DNA from: Streptomyces sp. NRRL F-5630
GTDB taxonomy: Bacteria; Actinomycetota; Actinomycetes; Streptomycetales; Streptomycetaceae
Direction: 5' to 3'
Assembly: GCF_000719475.1 (NCBI RefSeq)
Contig: NZ_JOGO01000030.1
Span: forward strand, 1 to 64,000
DNA: 64,000 bases
The notes beneath the pieces were generated by a model. The model did no database searches, was not told the DNA's origin, and saw only the letters and a program-made list of their open reading frames with translations. A program made the translations under genes and the position numbers. This document shows positions 1 through 8,877 of this stretch, in pieces (positions within the stretch are counted from its first letter, which is position 1; each line of letters opens with the position of its first letter).

Positions 1-165
1 GGGTGCGGGGTGCGGGGTGTGCGGGGGCGGACTGGTGGCCGGGGCCCGTCCGGGCTGGACGGGGAGTCTCCTCGGGCGAGCCCCGGCGGTCGGTACGGGC
101 TCTCGCCCGGCTGTTCGCGGGCCGCCCGGTCGTGCGCGGGCCGCCCGGTCCTTCTCAGGCCGTCG
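1..165. other. Intergenic, short GC-rich repeats
   Basis: This stretch lies downstream of the ROK gene stop. The first 30 bases iterate a GGGTGC/GGGGTGCG motif. A 15-bp unit beginning GCGGGCCGCC occurs at about 117-131 and again at 136-150. I see no convincing gene start with a ribosome-binding site and no clean terminator hairpin. Confidence 0.5.
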
Positions 166-1350
166 TCAACTGGTGTCGAAGACGGCGTCCCGGGCCTGTT
201 CCAGCGCGACGTGCAGAGCACCGACGAGAATCGGGTCGCCTTCCAGCTCGCTGATGCGCAGCAGCGGCCTCGGCAGCGCGAGCCCGGTCAGTTCGGCCTC
301 GACCCGCGTGCGCAGCTCCTCGCCCCCGGCCTCGGCGACCTGCCCCGAGAGCACGACGAGTTCGGGGTCGACGACGGCGACGACCGCGGCTATCCCGGTG
401 GCGAGCCGCCGCGCTGTCTCGTCGAGCACGGCCGGCACGGTGAGCGCCTCGGCGAGCGGGGCCCCGCCCGCGAGGGCCCGTACCGCCGGGACGGACACGA
501 GGCTCTGGAGGCCACCGCCCCCGTCGTCCCCGGCCGTCGCGCCCTCGCCGCCGCGCGCGAGCGGGGCGCCGGGCAGCGGCATGTAGCCGATCTCGCCCGC
601 GCCGCCCGTCGCTCCGCGCAGGAGCGTGCCGCCGAGCACGATCGCGGCACCGACGCCGCGGTCCAGCCAGGCGAGCACGAAGTCGTCGTGGTCCTGTGCC
701 GCGCCCTGGTACTGCTCGGCGAGCGCCGCGAGATTGACGTCGTTCTCGATCCGTACCGGCGTGCCGATCTCCTCGGCCAGCTCGGCGAGGAGCGTGCGGG
801 AGTGCCAGCCGGGCAGATGCGGCGCGTAGCGCAGCTCGCCGCTGACCGGGTCGAGCGCCCCCGGGGTGCCGATCACGGTGTGGTGCAGGCGGTCGGCGCG
901 CAGGCCGGCCTCGGCGAGCGCGGCCTCGACGGCCTCGCGCACGAGCTGCGCGGTCCTGTTGCGTACGTTCTCGGCGACCGCGTCGGCCCCGACGCGCCCG
1001 CGCCCGGCCACCCGGCCCGTGACATCCGCCACGAGGGCGCTGATCCCGGTGTGCCCGACGCTCAGGGCGGCGACGTGCGCCGCGCTCGGCTCCACCTCGT
1101 ACAGCAGCGCCTTCGGGCCCGGCCGGCCGCTCTCGCTCCCGCTGCTCCGCACGAGCCCGGCGTTTTCGAGCCGTGCGAGCAACTGCGAGGTCGTCGGCTT
1201 GGAGAGCCCGGTCAGCTCCCCTATCCGCGTCCGCGTGAGCGGTCCGTGCAGGACGAGCAGGTCGAGAGCGGCGCGGTCGTTCATCGCGCGCAGGACGGCG
1301 GGGGTGCCGGGCGTCGCGGCCGGGGTGCCGGGGGTGGTGCTGGAAGCCAT
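166..1350 (-). CDS. ROK family transcriptional regulator
   Basis: A 394-aa repressor of the ROK (Repressor, ORF, Kinase) family, which typically senses sugars or amino sugars. An N-terminal winged helix-turn-helix at about residues 22-70 ([20 protein letters not shown]) precedes a sugar-kinase-like fold with the ENDVNLAAL and GGAGEIGY motifs. The ATG at 1350 is chosen because the reading frame upstream to 1395 is not family-like. The usual ROK zinc site (CxCGxxGCxE) is missing: the segment after GEIGY is Gly-rich ([11 protein letters not shown]) and the protein has no cysteine at all. A palindrome upstream (1399-1413) is a likely autoregulatory operator. The cognate sugar cannot be named, because no transporter or catabolic gene lies beside it. 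Confidence 0.88.
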   Translation of the reverse strand: MASSTTPGTPAATPGTPAVLRAMNDRAALDLLVLHGPLTRTRIGELTGLSKPTTSQLLARLENAGLVRSSGSESGRPGPKALLYEVEPSAAHVAALSVGHTGISALVADVTGRVAGRGRVGADAVAENVRNRTAQLVREAVEAALAEAGLRADRLHHTVIGTPGALDPVSGELRYAPHLPGWHSRTLLAELAEEIGTPVRIENDVNLAALAEQYQGAAQDHDDFVLAWLDRGVGAAIVLGGTLLRGATGGAGEIGYMPLPGAPLARGGEGATAGDDGGGGLQSLVSVPAVRALAGGAPLAEALTVPAVLDETARRLATGIAAVVAVVDPELVVLSGQVAEAGGEELRTRVEAELTGLALPRPLLRISELEGDPILVGALHVALEQARDAVFDTS

Positions 1351-1395
1351 CGCCTGCGACCCGCCCTTCGGGGGTTCCTGACCCTCCCACAGCAT

Positions 1396-1741
1396 TGTTA
1401 GGAAGGTTTCCTATCGGTGGCAGGAACCTAAAGGACAGGGGGACGGGAGTCAATAGCCGGGTTTCGGGAGGGGAGGAGGGGCGTCTACGTGGCGAATTGG
1501 CGCGAGGTGCGATAAATGCGGGCAAACCGTGCACGAGGGTGTGAATGACCTGCGGGCCGGTGGCGGCGAAGGCCGCTCAGGGCGTCGGCGCGGCGTCAGT
1601 GGACCGCGCGGCGGCGGGGGCGCTCCCGGCCTCGACGGGGTGCGAGGCCGGTGCGGCGGGCGGCGGGGGAGCCCCCCTGACCGCCGGGCTCATGGGGCGC
1701 CGTTCTCGCCCGGCGCACCTCGCACAGGCGCCGGGGCGCCC
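1396..1741. other. Intergenic between ROK regulator and mscS
   Basis: This stretch holds the ROK promoter/operator near 1399-1413. The rest (about 1530-1741) is GC-rich spacer downstream of mscS. Open frames here are compositional and have no ribosome-binding site or recognisable domain. Confidence 0.5.
1399..1413 (-). promoter_or_regulatory. Palindromic operator candidate for ROK regulator
   Basis: A perfect inverted repeat, TAGGAA-GGT-TTCCTA, lies 49-63 bp upstream of the ROK start codon in an otherwise GC-rich stretch. ROK repressors commonly bind AT-rich palindromes upstream of their own genes, and TAGGAA/TTCCTA half-sites resemble actinobacterial ROK sites I remember. Binding is inferred. 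Confidence 0.55.
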
Positions 1742-2818
1742 TCACTTCTGCAACGGTGTCTGCGGCGGCAGCGGGCTCGCGTTCAGCGTCTGCGGCGACG
1801 TCGACGACGCGTACGCCGAGGGGGCCGCCACACCCGCCGCCGCGTCCGAGCCGTCCGCCGCCGGGGACGAGACCGGCATACCGCCGACGATGCTGATGTC
1901 CTCCTGATCGAAGGCGTGCTTGATGCGCCAGCGCAGTTCGCGCTCCACCGCGACCGCCTGGCCCGGCATCGTACGGGCCGCCACGCGGACCACCATCGAG
2001 TCCAGGAGCACCGACTCCAGGCCCAGCGTCTCCACCGGGCCCCACAGCCGCTCGCTCCAGGGCTCCTCCTTGCTCATCGCCTCGGCCACGGACGCCAGCG
2101 TCGCCTTGACCCTGTCCAGGTCCTCGTCCGTCTTGACGGTCACGTCCACGCCCGCCGTCGCCCAGCCCTGGCTCAGGTTGCCGATCCGCTTGACCTCGCC
2201 GTTGCGGATGTACCAGATCTCGCCGTTGTCCCCGCGCAGCTTCGTCACGCGCAGCCCCACCTCGATCACCTCGCCGCTGGCCACGCCCGCGTCGATCGTG
2301 TCGCCGACCCCGTACTGGTCCTCCAGGATCATGAAGACGCCCGAGAGGAAGTCCGTCACGAGGTTCCGCGCCCCGAAACCGATCGCGACGCCCGCGACGC
2401 CCGCCGAGGCGAGCAGCGGCGCCAGGTTGATCTTGAAGGTGGACAGCACCATGAGGGCCGCCGTGCCGAGGATCAGGAACGAGGCGACGGAGCGGAGGAC
2501 GGACCCTATGGCCTCCGAGCGCTGGCGGCGGCGCTCCGCGTTGACGAGCAGCCCGCCGAGCGCGGTGGTCGCCGCGTTCTCGCCCGGGCGGTTCATCCGG
2601 GCGATGAAGCGGGTGATCGTACGGCGTACGACTTGGCGCAGGACGAGCGCGATGACCACGATCAGGACGATGCGCAGCCCCACGCCGAGCCAGTCGGACC
2701 AGTTCTCGCGCACCCAGCCGGCCGCGTCCGTGGCGCTCTCCTGGGCGTCCTGGAAAGTGACCGGATCAGGGCTCGCACCGGTGGCCGAGAGGACGGGGGA
2801 CACCACGGGGACCTCCAT
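1742..2818 (-). CDS. MscS family mechanosensitive ion channel
   Basis: A 358-aa small-conductance mechanosensitive channel that releases solutes when membrane tension rises on osmotic downshift. A hydrophobic helix lies at about residues 46-62. The pore-lining helix and beta domain follow, with the conserved block LASAGVAGVAIGFGARNLV, then FLSGVFMILEDQYGVGDTI, and a C-terminal alpha/beta domain. Length and order match the YggB/MscS core. A short Pro/Gln-rich C-terminal tail is non-conserved. The gene is divergent from the HNH gene and shares no obvious operon with the ROK gene. Confidence 0.93.
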   Translation of the reverse strand: MEVPVVSPVLSATGASPDPVTFQDAQESATDAAGWVRENWSDWLGVGLRIVLIVVIALVLRQVVRRTITRFIARMNRPGENAATTALGGLLVNAERRRQRSEAIGSVLRSVASFLILGTAALMVLSTFKINLAPLLASAGVAGVAIGFGARNLVTDFLSGVFMILEDQYGVGDTIDAGVASGEVIEVGLRVTKLRGDNGEIWYIRNGEVKRIGNLSQGWATAGVDVTVKTDEDLDRVKATLASVAEAMSKEEPWSERLWGPVETLGLESVLLDSMVVRVAARTMPGQAVAVERELRWRIKHAFDQEDISIVGGMPVSSPAADGSDAAAGVAAPSAYASSTSPQTLNASPLPPQTPLQK

Positions 2819-3045
2819 GTTCGGGGACGATTCACCACACTAACGGGGCAGCGCGGGGGCTCCGCGGCTCGTGCGCTCCGGGGCCGCTCCGCCCCAGGCA
2901 GCGGCCCCGCGGCGGGACCCGCTGTGGGCGAAAACACGTCGGGCCCGTTACCCGTCCATGGTGGCGCCGCCACCCGGCCCGGGGTGAGACTGGAGCGGAT
3001 CGTCCCGGCGCGAGCCACGCGCCGCCGGCGTACAAGGAGGCACAC

Positions 3046-3750
3046 GTGCCGCACGTCCTCGTCCTCAACGCGTCGTACGAGCCCCTCGGCGTCGTACCGC
3101 TCCGCCGCGCGCTCGTCCTCGTGCTGGAGAACAAGGCCCAGTGCCTGGAGGAGACCGGCGTCCTCCTCCGCAGCGCGAGCCGCACGGTCCCCGCACCCAG
3201 CGTGGTCCGGCTCAAGCGCTACGTCCGGGTGCCCTACCGGGGGCCCGTGCCGCTCACCCGTCGCGCCCTCTTCGCCCGCGACGGCGGGAAGTGCGCCTAC
3301 TGCGGGTCCGTCGCCACGAGCGTCGACCACGTCGTGCCGCGCAGCAGAGGCGGCCGGCACGCCTGGGACAACGTCGTCGCGTCCTGCCGCCGCTGCAACC
3401 ACACCAAGGCCGACCGCTACCTCGCCGACCTCGGCTGGCGCCTGCGCCACGCCCCCGCCCCGCCCTCCGGGCTCGCCTGGCGGATCATCGGGACGGGGCA
3501 CAGGGACCCGAGCTGGCTGCCCTACCTGCGCCCCTTCGGTGCCGACGACGCCCTCGCGCGCATCGAGGCGCTCGGCGGGCAGCAGGCCGGAGAGGCGGCG
3601 GAGGGCTGGGGAACGGTGGCGGGCCAGGGCCTCGGCTCAGGGGGCCAGGGGCGCGGTGCCGGGAGCCAGGGCCTCGGCGCCGCCGGCCAGAGCCTCGGCT
3701 CCGGGGGTGCCCAGCCCTTCGGCGGGGTGTCCCCGGCCGCCACCGCCTGA
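3046..3750 (+). CDS. HNH endonuclease with Gly/Gln-rich tail
   Basis: A 234-aa HNH nuclease of the McrA-like type common in actinomycetes. The motif CAYCG...DHVVPRSRGG...N...CRRCN (about residues 85-125) gives the zinc cysteines and the H-N-H active site, with the first catalytic His in DHVVPRS. The GTG start at 3046 follows an AAGGAGG ribosome-binding site (ACAAGGAGGCACAC). Residues after about 180 form a low-complexity Gly/Gln/Ser tail with repeats such as GLGSGGQG and SLGSGGAQ; this is not part of the family and is probably a repeat expansion. The cellular target is unknown. No methylase or restriction partner lies nearby. Confidence 0.88.
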   Translation: MPHVLVLNASYEPLGVVPLRRALVLVLENKAQCLEETGVLLRSASRTVPAPSVVRLKRYVRVPYRGPVPLTRRALFARDGGKCAYCGSVATSVDHVVPRSRGGRHAWDNVVASCRRCNHTKADRYLADLGWRLRHAPAPPSGLAWRIIGTGHRDPSWLPYLRPFGADDALARIEALGGQQAGEAAEGWGTVAGQGLGSGGQGRGAGSQGLGAAGQSLGSGGAQPFGGVSPAATA

Positions 3751-3854
3751 GCGGCCTCCTCGGCGGGCCGACCGCGCCTTTTCCCCTCGAACCGGAGGCG
3801 CCGCGTCCCCCCGCGGAGGCGCCATGTATCCCCCGCAGCCGCGCCGCGCCTCCC

Positions 3855-4883
3855 TCAGCGGCCCGGTTCCCAGCCCAGCGCGGGGCCCAGGTGGTGCGCG
3901 AAGTCGCCGAGGATCTGGACGTAGTCCTCGTAGGCGAAGTCGAAGGGCAGCGCGAAGGCGACCTCGTCGACCTCCTGGAAGGCCACGTCCGCGTGGAGCC
4001 GCTCGGCGAGTTCGGCGGAGGGGCCCACGAGGTCGGGCGCGAAGAGCAGCCTGGCGGGACCCTGCGGCTCCCTCGTGCGGGGCAGGCGCTCGCGCGCGTA
4101 CGCCTCGTAGCGCTCCCGTTGCGCGGGCGTCGCCGAGTCCGTCGGTACCACGACGAGGCCCTGCGAGACGCGGGCGCGGGCGCCGTCCGGGTGGGCCGCG
4201 CGGAAGGCGCGGATCTGCGCGCGCTGAAGCGCGGCGAACGGCGGGACTCCGTCGGCCGGGGCGACCTCGGGGTCCCACTTCACGACGCTGCTCGTCAGCA
4301 GGTTGAGCCCCTGCTCCCCGGCCCACCGAGCCGACCGCAGGCTCCCCGCCCCGTACCACAGGCGCTCCGCGAGCCCCGGTGACCGCGGCTGCACGCGGTC
4401 GGAGCGGGCCTCGAAGCCCGTCGTCGCGCCGCCCGCCGTGACCGGCTCGCCGCGCACGCACGCGAGCAGCCGCGAGGCGCGCGCGTAGGAGAAGTCCTCG
4501 GCCTCCGCCGTGTCCGGGTACAGGGCGCCCTTGACCTCCTCGTACCGCGCCGGGGGCCCGACGCTGAAGCCGGGGTTGAGCCTGCCGCCCGAGAGCACGT
4601 CGACCGTCGCCCAGTCCTCCGCGAGCCGGAGCGGGTTCTCCCAGCCGAGCGGCGTGACGGCGGTGCCGAGCCCGATGCGCGAGGTCCGCTGGCTCGCTGC
4701 GGCGAGGACGGCGACGGGGGAGGAGATGCCGTACTGGAGATGGCGGTGGCGGACCCAGGCGGAGTCGAGGCCGAGGGACTCGCCGTGCGTGATGAGGTCG
4801 AGCGTGGCCTCGTGGCCCGCGCGCGGCGAGTCGGGGTCGAAGAGGCCGATCGTGAGGAAGCCGAGTGTGCTGAGCCGGGGCAT
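3855..4883 (-). CDS. LLM class flavin-dependent oxidoreductase
   Basis: A 342-aa luciferase-like monooxygenase family protein, using FMN or F420. The start LSTLGFLTIGLFDPD, the segment HGESLGLDSAWVRHRH, and TSRIGLGTAVTPLGWENPLRLAEDWATVDVLSGGR (read as separate blocks) are typical of the TIM-barrel fold. The ATG at 4883 is preferred over the longer frame to 5096, which overlaps the kinase gene and is not family-like. It lies 67 bp downstream of the kinase stop on the same strand, so the two may be cotranscribed. The substrate is unknown. Confidence 0.87.
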   Translation of the reverse strand: MPRLSTLGFLTIGLFDPDSPRAGHEATLDLITHGESLGLDSAWVRHRHLQYGISSPVAVLAAASQRTSRIGLGTAVTPLGWENPLRLAEDWATVDVLSGGRLNPGFSVGPPARYEEVKGALYPDTAEAEDFSYARASRLLACVRGEPVTAGGATTGFEARSDRVQPRSPGLAERLWYGAGSLRSARWAGEQGLNLLTSSVVKWDPEVAPADGVPPFAALQRAQIRAFRAAHPDGARARVSQGLVVVPTDSATPAQRERYEAYARERLPRTREPQGPARLLFAPDLVGPSAELAERLHADVAFQEVDEVAFALPFDFAYEDYVQILGDFAHHLGPALGWEPGR

Positions 4884-4950
4884 GGGCGGACTCCGAGGGA
4901 GAGGGAGGAGAGGGCGCGGGAGGGGCGGGCGTGCTCCGGCGGAACCGGCG

Positions 4951-6720
4951 TCACTCCGGGAAGCGGAAGCCGTCCAGCGCCGCGTCGAAGGTGGGGCGGT
5001 ACGTCTGCCACTTGGCGTTCGGCGCCGCGAGGTACAGCTCGTACATCGTGCCGTCCTTCGTCTTGAAGGCGAGTTCGGCCGCGCGCGAGCGCACATCGCC
5101 GTCGGTGTACGTGTACTCCCAGTAGGCCGCGTCGTGGCCCCGGTACGTCGTGCGCGACATCTTCTCGCGCTGGTAGGCGGCCACGCCGTGCGAGGTCTGG
5201 GGCTCCTCGGTCTCCTGCCAGTGCTGGAGCGGGTCGCCCGTGTACGTGCTGATGTCGACGCGCAGGTTCGCCGTCATGCCGGGCGCGTAGGCGAGGAAGG
5301 AGCCCTCGCCCGAGGACCGCTCCTTCCAGTCCTCCGGCATCGGCACAGCGACCCGGTCCTTCCGGACCTGCGCGAGGGCGTACCCCTCCGGCACCGGCGG
5401 GGCCGCCTGCTTCGCCGGGGACGCGGGGCCCGTGGCCGCGACCGGCTGCTTCGGGTCCGCCCGGGACCCCGTGCCTTCGCCCTCCCAGGGCCTGGTGACG
5501 AGCCCCGCCGACACGACGCCCGCCACGGCCACGGCGGCGAGCGTCCACCACAGGACCCGGCGCCGGGGCGTCCCCGCGGGACCGTCCGGCTGCGGCGTGT
5601 CCGGCGCGGCCGCCTGGTACGGGAAGGTGGGGGCCTCGCCGGGGAAGGTGGCGGCGAGAGCCGGGGAGGGGTAGACGGGCCCGCCGGGCGCGGGCCGCGC
5701 CGCCGCCGTCGCGGGGACCGGGCCCGTCCCGGCCGCCGTGAGGGGGGCGGCTCCGGCCACCGGCAGCGCCTCCGCCGCCTCCTGGCCCGGGTAGGGGCTG
5801 CCGCCCGACGGCGTCGCGTCGATCACCCGCGCCGTGACGTCCCCGCCGCCGCGCAGCGGCTCCGGCCAGCCGCCGTCCTCGCGCTCCGCGCGCTCCAGGA
5901 GCCGCGCCGCCGTCGCCGCGTCCATCCGGCGCGAGGGGTCCTTGACGAGGAGCCCTTCGAGCACGGCGGCCAGCGCTCCCGCGTGACGGGGCGGCGGGTG
6001 GGCCGCCTCGAAGATCGCGTACGCCGTCTCGATCGGTGTCGGCCGGTCGAAGGGGTGGTGCCCCTCGACGGCCTGGTAGAGCGTCGCGCCGAGCGCCCAC
6101 AGGTCAGCGGGCGGGCCCGGCACGGCGATCCCGGTGCGCAGCCGCTCGGGCGCCAGGTACTGCACCGAGCCGATGAGTTCCCCGGTCCGCGTCAGCGAGG
6201 GCGTGCCGGGCTCGACGGCGATCCCGAAATCGGTGAGCACGACGCGCCCGCCCTCGCCGAGGAGCACGTTCGCCGGCTTCACGTCCCGGTGCAGCACGCC
6301 CACCGCGTGCGCGGCGGACAGCGCCGAGAGCATCGCCGCGCCGATGCGCGCGGCCTCGGGGACGGGCAGCGACCCCTCCTCGCGGAGCACGTCGGCCAGC
6401 GTCCGGGACGGCACGTACTCCATGACGATGCACGGCAGGCCGCTGTCGTCCACGACGTCGTGCACGACGATGACGTGGGGGTGCGTGATCATCGCGGCGC
6501 TGCGCGCCTCGCGCCGGGTGCGCGCGTACATGCGCTGGAGCTCGTCCTCGGCGAGGTGCGGCGGCACATGGAGCTTCTTCAGCGCGACGCGGCGCCCGAG
6601 CATCGTGTCCTCGGCGAGGTGGACGGTGCCCATGCCCCCGCTGCCGACCCGTTCGAGCAGCCGGTAGCGGCCACCAATGAGCCGGTCCTGTTCGGACACG
6701 TGCCTGCTCCCCTCGACCAT
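4951..6720 (-). CDS. Transmembrane Ser/Thr protein kinase
   Basis: A 589-aa Hanks-type kinase. From the ATG at 6720 the catalytic domain spans about 17-280: glycine loop GSGGMG (26-31), VALKK lysine (48/49), HRDVKPAN catalytic loop (144-151), DFG (164-166) and APE (190-192). A Pro/Ala-rich linker leads to one membrane helix at about 389-408. The extracytoplasmic domain (about 410-589, ending WQTYRPTFDAALDGFRFPE) has no PASTA repeats. An AGGGAGG site lies 9 nt before the ATG. A GTG at 6699 (VSEQDRL) has an equally good GAGGGGAG site and could be the true start. The ligand and targets are unknown. The luciferase-like gene follows it directly. Confidence 0.92.
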   Translation of the reverse strand: MVEGSRHVSEQDRLIGGRYRLLERVGSGGMGTVHLAEDTMLGRRVALKKLHVPPHLAEDELQRMYARTRREARSAAMITHPHVIVVHDVVDDSGLPCIVMEYVPSRTLADVLREEGSLPVPEAARIGAAMLSALSAAHAVGVLHRDVKPANVLLGEGGRVVLTDFGIAVEPGTPSLTRTGELIGSVQYLAPERLRTGIAVPGPPADLWALGATLYQAVEGHHPFDRPTPIETAYAIFEAAHPPPRHAGALAAVLEGLLVKDPSRRMDAATAARLLERAEREDGGWPEPLRGGGDVTARVIDATPSGGSPYPGQEAAEALPVAGAAPLTAAGTGPVPATAAARPAPGGPVYPSPALAATFPGEAPTFPYQAAAPDTPQPDGPAGTPRRRVLWWTLAAVAVAGVVSAGLVTRPWEGEGTGSRADPKQPVAATGPASPAKQAAPPVPEGYALAQVRKDRVAVPMPEDWKERSSGEGSFLAYAPGMTANLRVDISTYTGDPLQHWQETEEPQTSHGVAAYQREKMSRTTYRGHDAAYWEYTYTDGDVRSRAAELAFKTKDGTMYELYLAAPNAKWQTYRPTFDAALDGFRFPE

Positions 6721-6751
6721 CCGCTCAACCCTCCCTGGATACAGGGAAACA

Positions 6752-6765
6752 ACAAGATAACTTGT
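6752..6765 (-). promoter_or_regulatory. AT-rich inverted repeat upstream of kinase
   Basis: ACAAG-ATAA-CTTGT, a 5-bp-arm inverted repeat in an AT-rich island, lies 32-45 bp upstream of the kinase start. It could be an operator or part of a promoter. It is too short to assign to a regulator. Confidence 0.3.
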
Positions 6766-6953
6766 ACGAATTTCAGAGCGGCCCATGCCTGGTGCCGACC
6801 GCTCGATCCGGTGGTCCCGCACGGTCTCTCACCTGGCGTTCTTCCCTGTGGCACACAGGAGAGTGAACGCGCCGGAAAACATTGGTACTTCACCCCATTC
6901 GGTTAAATCCCCCGGTATTCGTGTGGGTGCGCGGCGGTGGGGCAGTCATTCCC

Positions 6954-6995
6954 CGGGCCGGGCGACAACCGGTCCGGGCCGGGCGACATCCGGCC
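6954..6995 (+). repeat. 21-bp tandem repeat, two copies
   Basis: Two adjacent 21-bp units, each opening CGGGCCGGGCGACA and differing only near the end, lie in the region between the divergent kinase and EF-hand genes, about 55-95 bp before the EF-hand start. It may be a regulatory duplication or a neutral minisatellite. Confidence 0.6.
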
Positions 6996-7048
6996 GTACG
7001 GAGCGGGCCATCGGAGTGACCGGTCCCGCCGCACGAGAGTGAGTGAAC

Positions 7049-7582
7049 ATGCGTGCTGAGGCCACCCAGCGGGTCGCCCTCGTCTTCTCCCTGCTGGACG
7101 CCAACCGCAGTGGCGTGCTGGAGGCCGAGGACTTCACGCTCATGGCCGACCGGGTCGTCGCCGCGGCGCCCGAGGCCGCCGCCCCGGCCAAGGACCGGAT
7201 GCGCGGGGCCTTCACGCGGTACTGGACGACCCTGCGCACGACGCTCGACACCAACGGCGACGGCGAGATCGACTTCGAGGAGTACGCGGCCTGCGTGCTC
7301 TCGCCCGAGCGTTTCGACGCGACCGTCGCCGAGTTCGCCGAAGCCCTCGCCGCCCTCGGCGACCCGGACGGCGACGGGCTCATCGACCGGCAGGACTTCC
7401 TCGCCCTCATGACCGCGATCGGCTTCGCGCCGGACAACACCGAGGCGCTCTTCGAAGCCTTCGGCCCGACGACGGCCGATCAGCTCCCCGTCCCCGTCTG
7501 GGTGGAGGGCATCAAGGACTTCTACGCCCCCGAGAAGGCCGACATCCCGGGCGACCAACTGGTCCCCGTGGTCGCGGCCTGA
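7049..7582 (+). CDS. EF-hand calcium-binding protein
   Basis: A 177-aa sarcoplasmic calcium-binding-like protein, seen widely in Streptomyces. Three 12-residue EF loops are visible: DANRSGVLEAED near the N-terminus, DTNGDGEIDFEE in the middle and DPDGDGLIDRQD after it. The C-terminal pair partner is degenerate. There is no signal peptide, so it is cytosolic and could buffer or sense calcium. The ATG at 7049 is chosen; a GTG at 7043 adds two codons. It lies 23 bp before the dehydrogenase-like gene, so it may be the first gene of that operon. Confidence 0.88.
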   Translation: MRAEATQRVALVFSLLDANRSGVLEAEDFTLMADRVVAAAPEAAAPAKDRMRGAFTRYWTTLRTTLDTNGDGEIDFEEYAACVLSPERFDATVAEFAEALAALGDPDGDGLIDRQDFLALMTAIGFAPDNTEALFEAFGPTTADQLPVPVWVEGIKDFYAPEKADIPGDQLVPVVAA

Positions 7583-7605
7583 GCCGGGAAGCCCTGTCCC
7601 TCGAA

Positions 7606-8877
7606 ATGAACGACATGAACGAGTACACCCCCGTATCCCCGGCCGGCCCCGCCCCCGCGGCGGACCCAGCGCCCACCGTCGGCCTCGCCGTCGGCCGGGG
7701 CACGGGCGAGGAGGTCGCCGCCGTCTTCACCCGCGTCCTCGGCCACCTCGCCACGCGCCACGAACGGCCCGTCACCCTCGTCCGCTCCCCCCGCGTCTAC
7801 CACTCCTACGTCTCGCTGCGCCCGCTCGCCATCGAGCCGGGCGGGGCGGGTGTTCCCGAGATCCGCCGCCTCAGCGCGGAGGACGCCGCGCACTACGAGG
7901 AGTGGCTGCGCGCCCGGGCCGCCGCCGGGACCCGCGTCGTCTTCCGCACCGCCATCAACGCGCAGAGCCTGTACCTCGTACGGCAGCGACTGCGCGCGGT
8001 GAAGGTCGACACGCTCGACGCGGACGGGGCCAGACTGCTGCTCGTCCGCGACGAGGCACAGGGCTTCTACACGGGAGGGAACACCCACACCCCGGGGCAC
8101 GTCTCCCGCACCACCGAGTTCAGCCGCGAGATCACCGAGCAACTCCTCGCCTACGCGCTGCGCCGCGCCCGCGAGGAGTGGCCCGAGGGCCCGGCCCGCA
8201 TCGTCATGGCGTACAAGTTCCATCTCCTCGACGGGGCGCTCGACGCCTGGGTGAGGGACTTCGCCGCGCGCGAGGGCATCGAGGTCGGCGTCTTCCAGCC
8301 CGACACGGTCAACCGCAACCTCGTCGCCCACCGGCCCGAGGACCGCACCGTCCTCCTCGCGGGCAACGAGTGGGCCGACATCATGCACCTCGTCCTCCTC
8401 GACCGCTACGGATCGGGCCGCCAGGAGGACCACTGCACCCGCAACGTCCACCTGGACCCGGACGTCGCGGGACTCGTCGAGTACCAGACGGTGCACGGCT
8501 CCGCCGACGACCTGGAGGGCCGCGACCTCCTCAACCCCGTCGCGACCCTGCGCGCCGCCGCCGCGATCGCCGAGCGGTACGTGGGCTGTACGGGGGCCGA
8601 GGCTGCCGCCGAGGCGGCGCTCGCCCGGCTCGGCTCCGCCGGGATCCGTACCCCCGACCAGGGCGGCAAGCACGCGACGACCGGTGTCGTGGACGCGTTC
8701 CTCGGGGAACTCGGGGCGCACCCGCCCGCGTCGGCGGAGGAGCCCGCGCGGGCCGGTGCTTCGGCGCAGACCTGGGCTCCCGTTCCGGCCGGGGCGCCGG
8801 TACCGGTGACGGCGACCCTCGCGCAGGCGCTGGTGCCCGCCCCGGGACAGGACCGCGCCCCGGGGCTCGCGAGGTGA
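7606..8877 (+). CDS. Isocitrate/isopropylmalate dehydrogenase-like protein
   Basis: A 423-aa divergent member of the beta-decarboxylating dehydrogenase fold. The family signature is visible in FRTAINAQSLYLVRQRLRA, the lysine-containing block MAYKFHLLDGALDAW, and the C-terminal VHGSADDLEGRDLLNPVATL, which matches the usual HGSAPDIAGKGIANP region. The metal-binding signature is degenerate: the NxxGDIxSD element reads NEWADIMHL, so a conserved Asp is lost. A primary IDH or LeuB role is therefore unlikely; it may act on a specialised 2-hydroxy acid or have lost oxidative activity. The stop overlaps the next gene's GTG by 4 bp, implying coupled translation with the cysteine hydrolase. The C-terminal 60 residues are Ala/Pro-rich. 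Confidence 0.75.
   Translation: MNDMNEYTPVSPAGPAPAADPAPTVGLAVGRGTGEEVAAVFTRVLGHLATRHERPVTLVRSPRVYHSYVSLRPLAIEPGGAGVPEIRRLSAEDAAHYEEWLRARAAAGTRVVFRTAINAQSLYLVRQRLRAVKVDTLDADGARLLLVRDEAQGFYTGGNTHTPGHVSRTTEFSREITEQLLAYALRRAREEWPEGPARIVMAYKFHLLDGALDAWVRDFAAREGIEVGVFQPDTVNRNLVAHRPEDRTVLLAGNEWADIMHLVLLDRYGSGRQEDHCTRNVHLDPDVAGLVEYQTVHGSADDLEGRDLLNPVATLRAAAAIAERYVGCTGAEAAAEAALARLGSAGIRTPDQGGKHATTGVVDAFLGELGAHPPASAEEPARAGASAQTWAPVPAGAPVPVTATLAQALVPAPGQDRAPGLAR

Noticed and set aside
1529..4306. 925-codon open frame on the plus strand
   Set aside because: Arg/Gly-rich shadow of mscS (minus strand) and the HNH gene; no family-like segment or ribosome-binding site.
4883..5096. N-terminal extension of the luciferase-like protein
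   Set aside because: The extension is Arg/Ser-rich and overlaps the kinase coding region antiphase.
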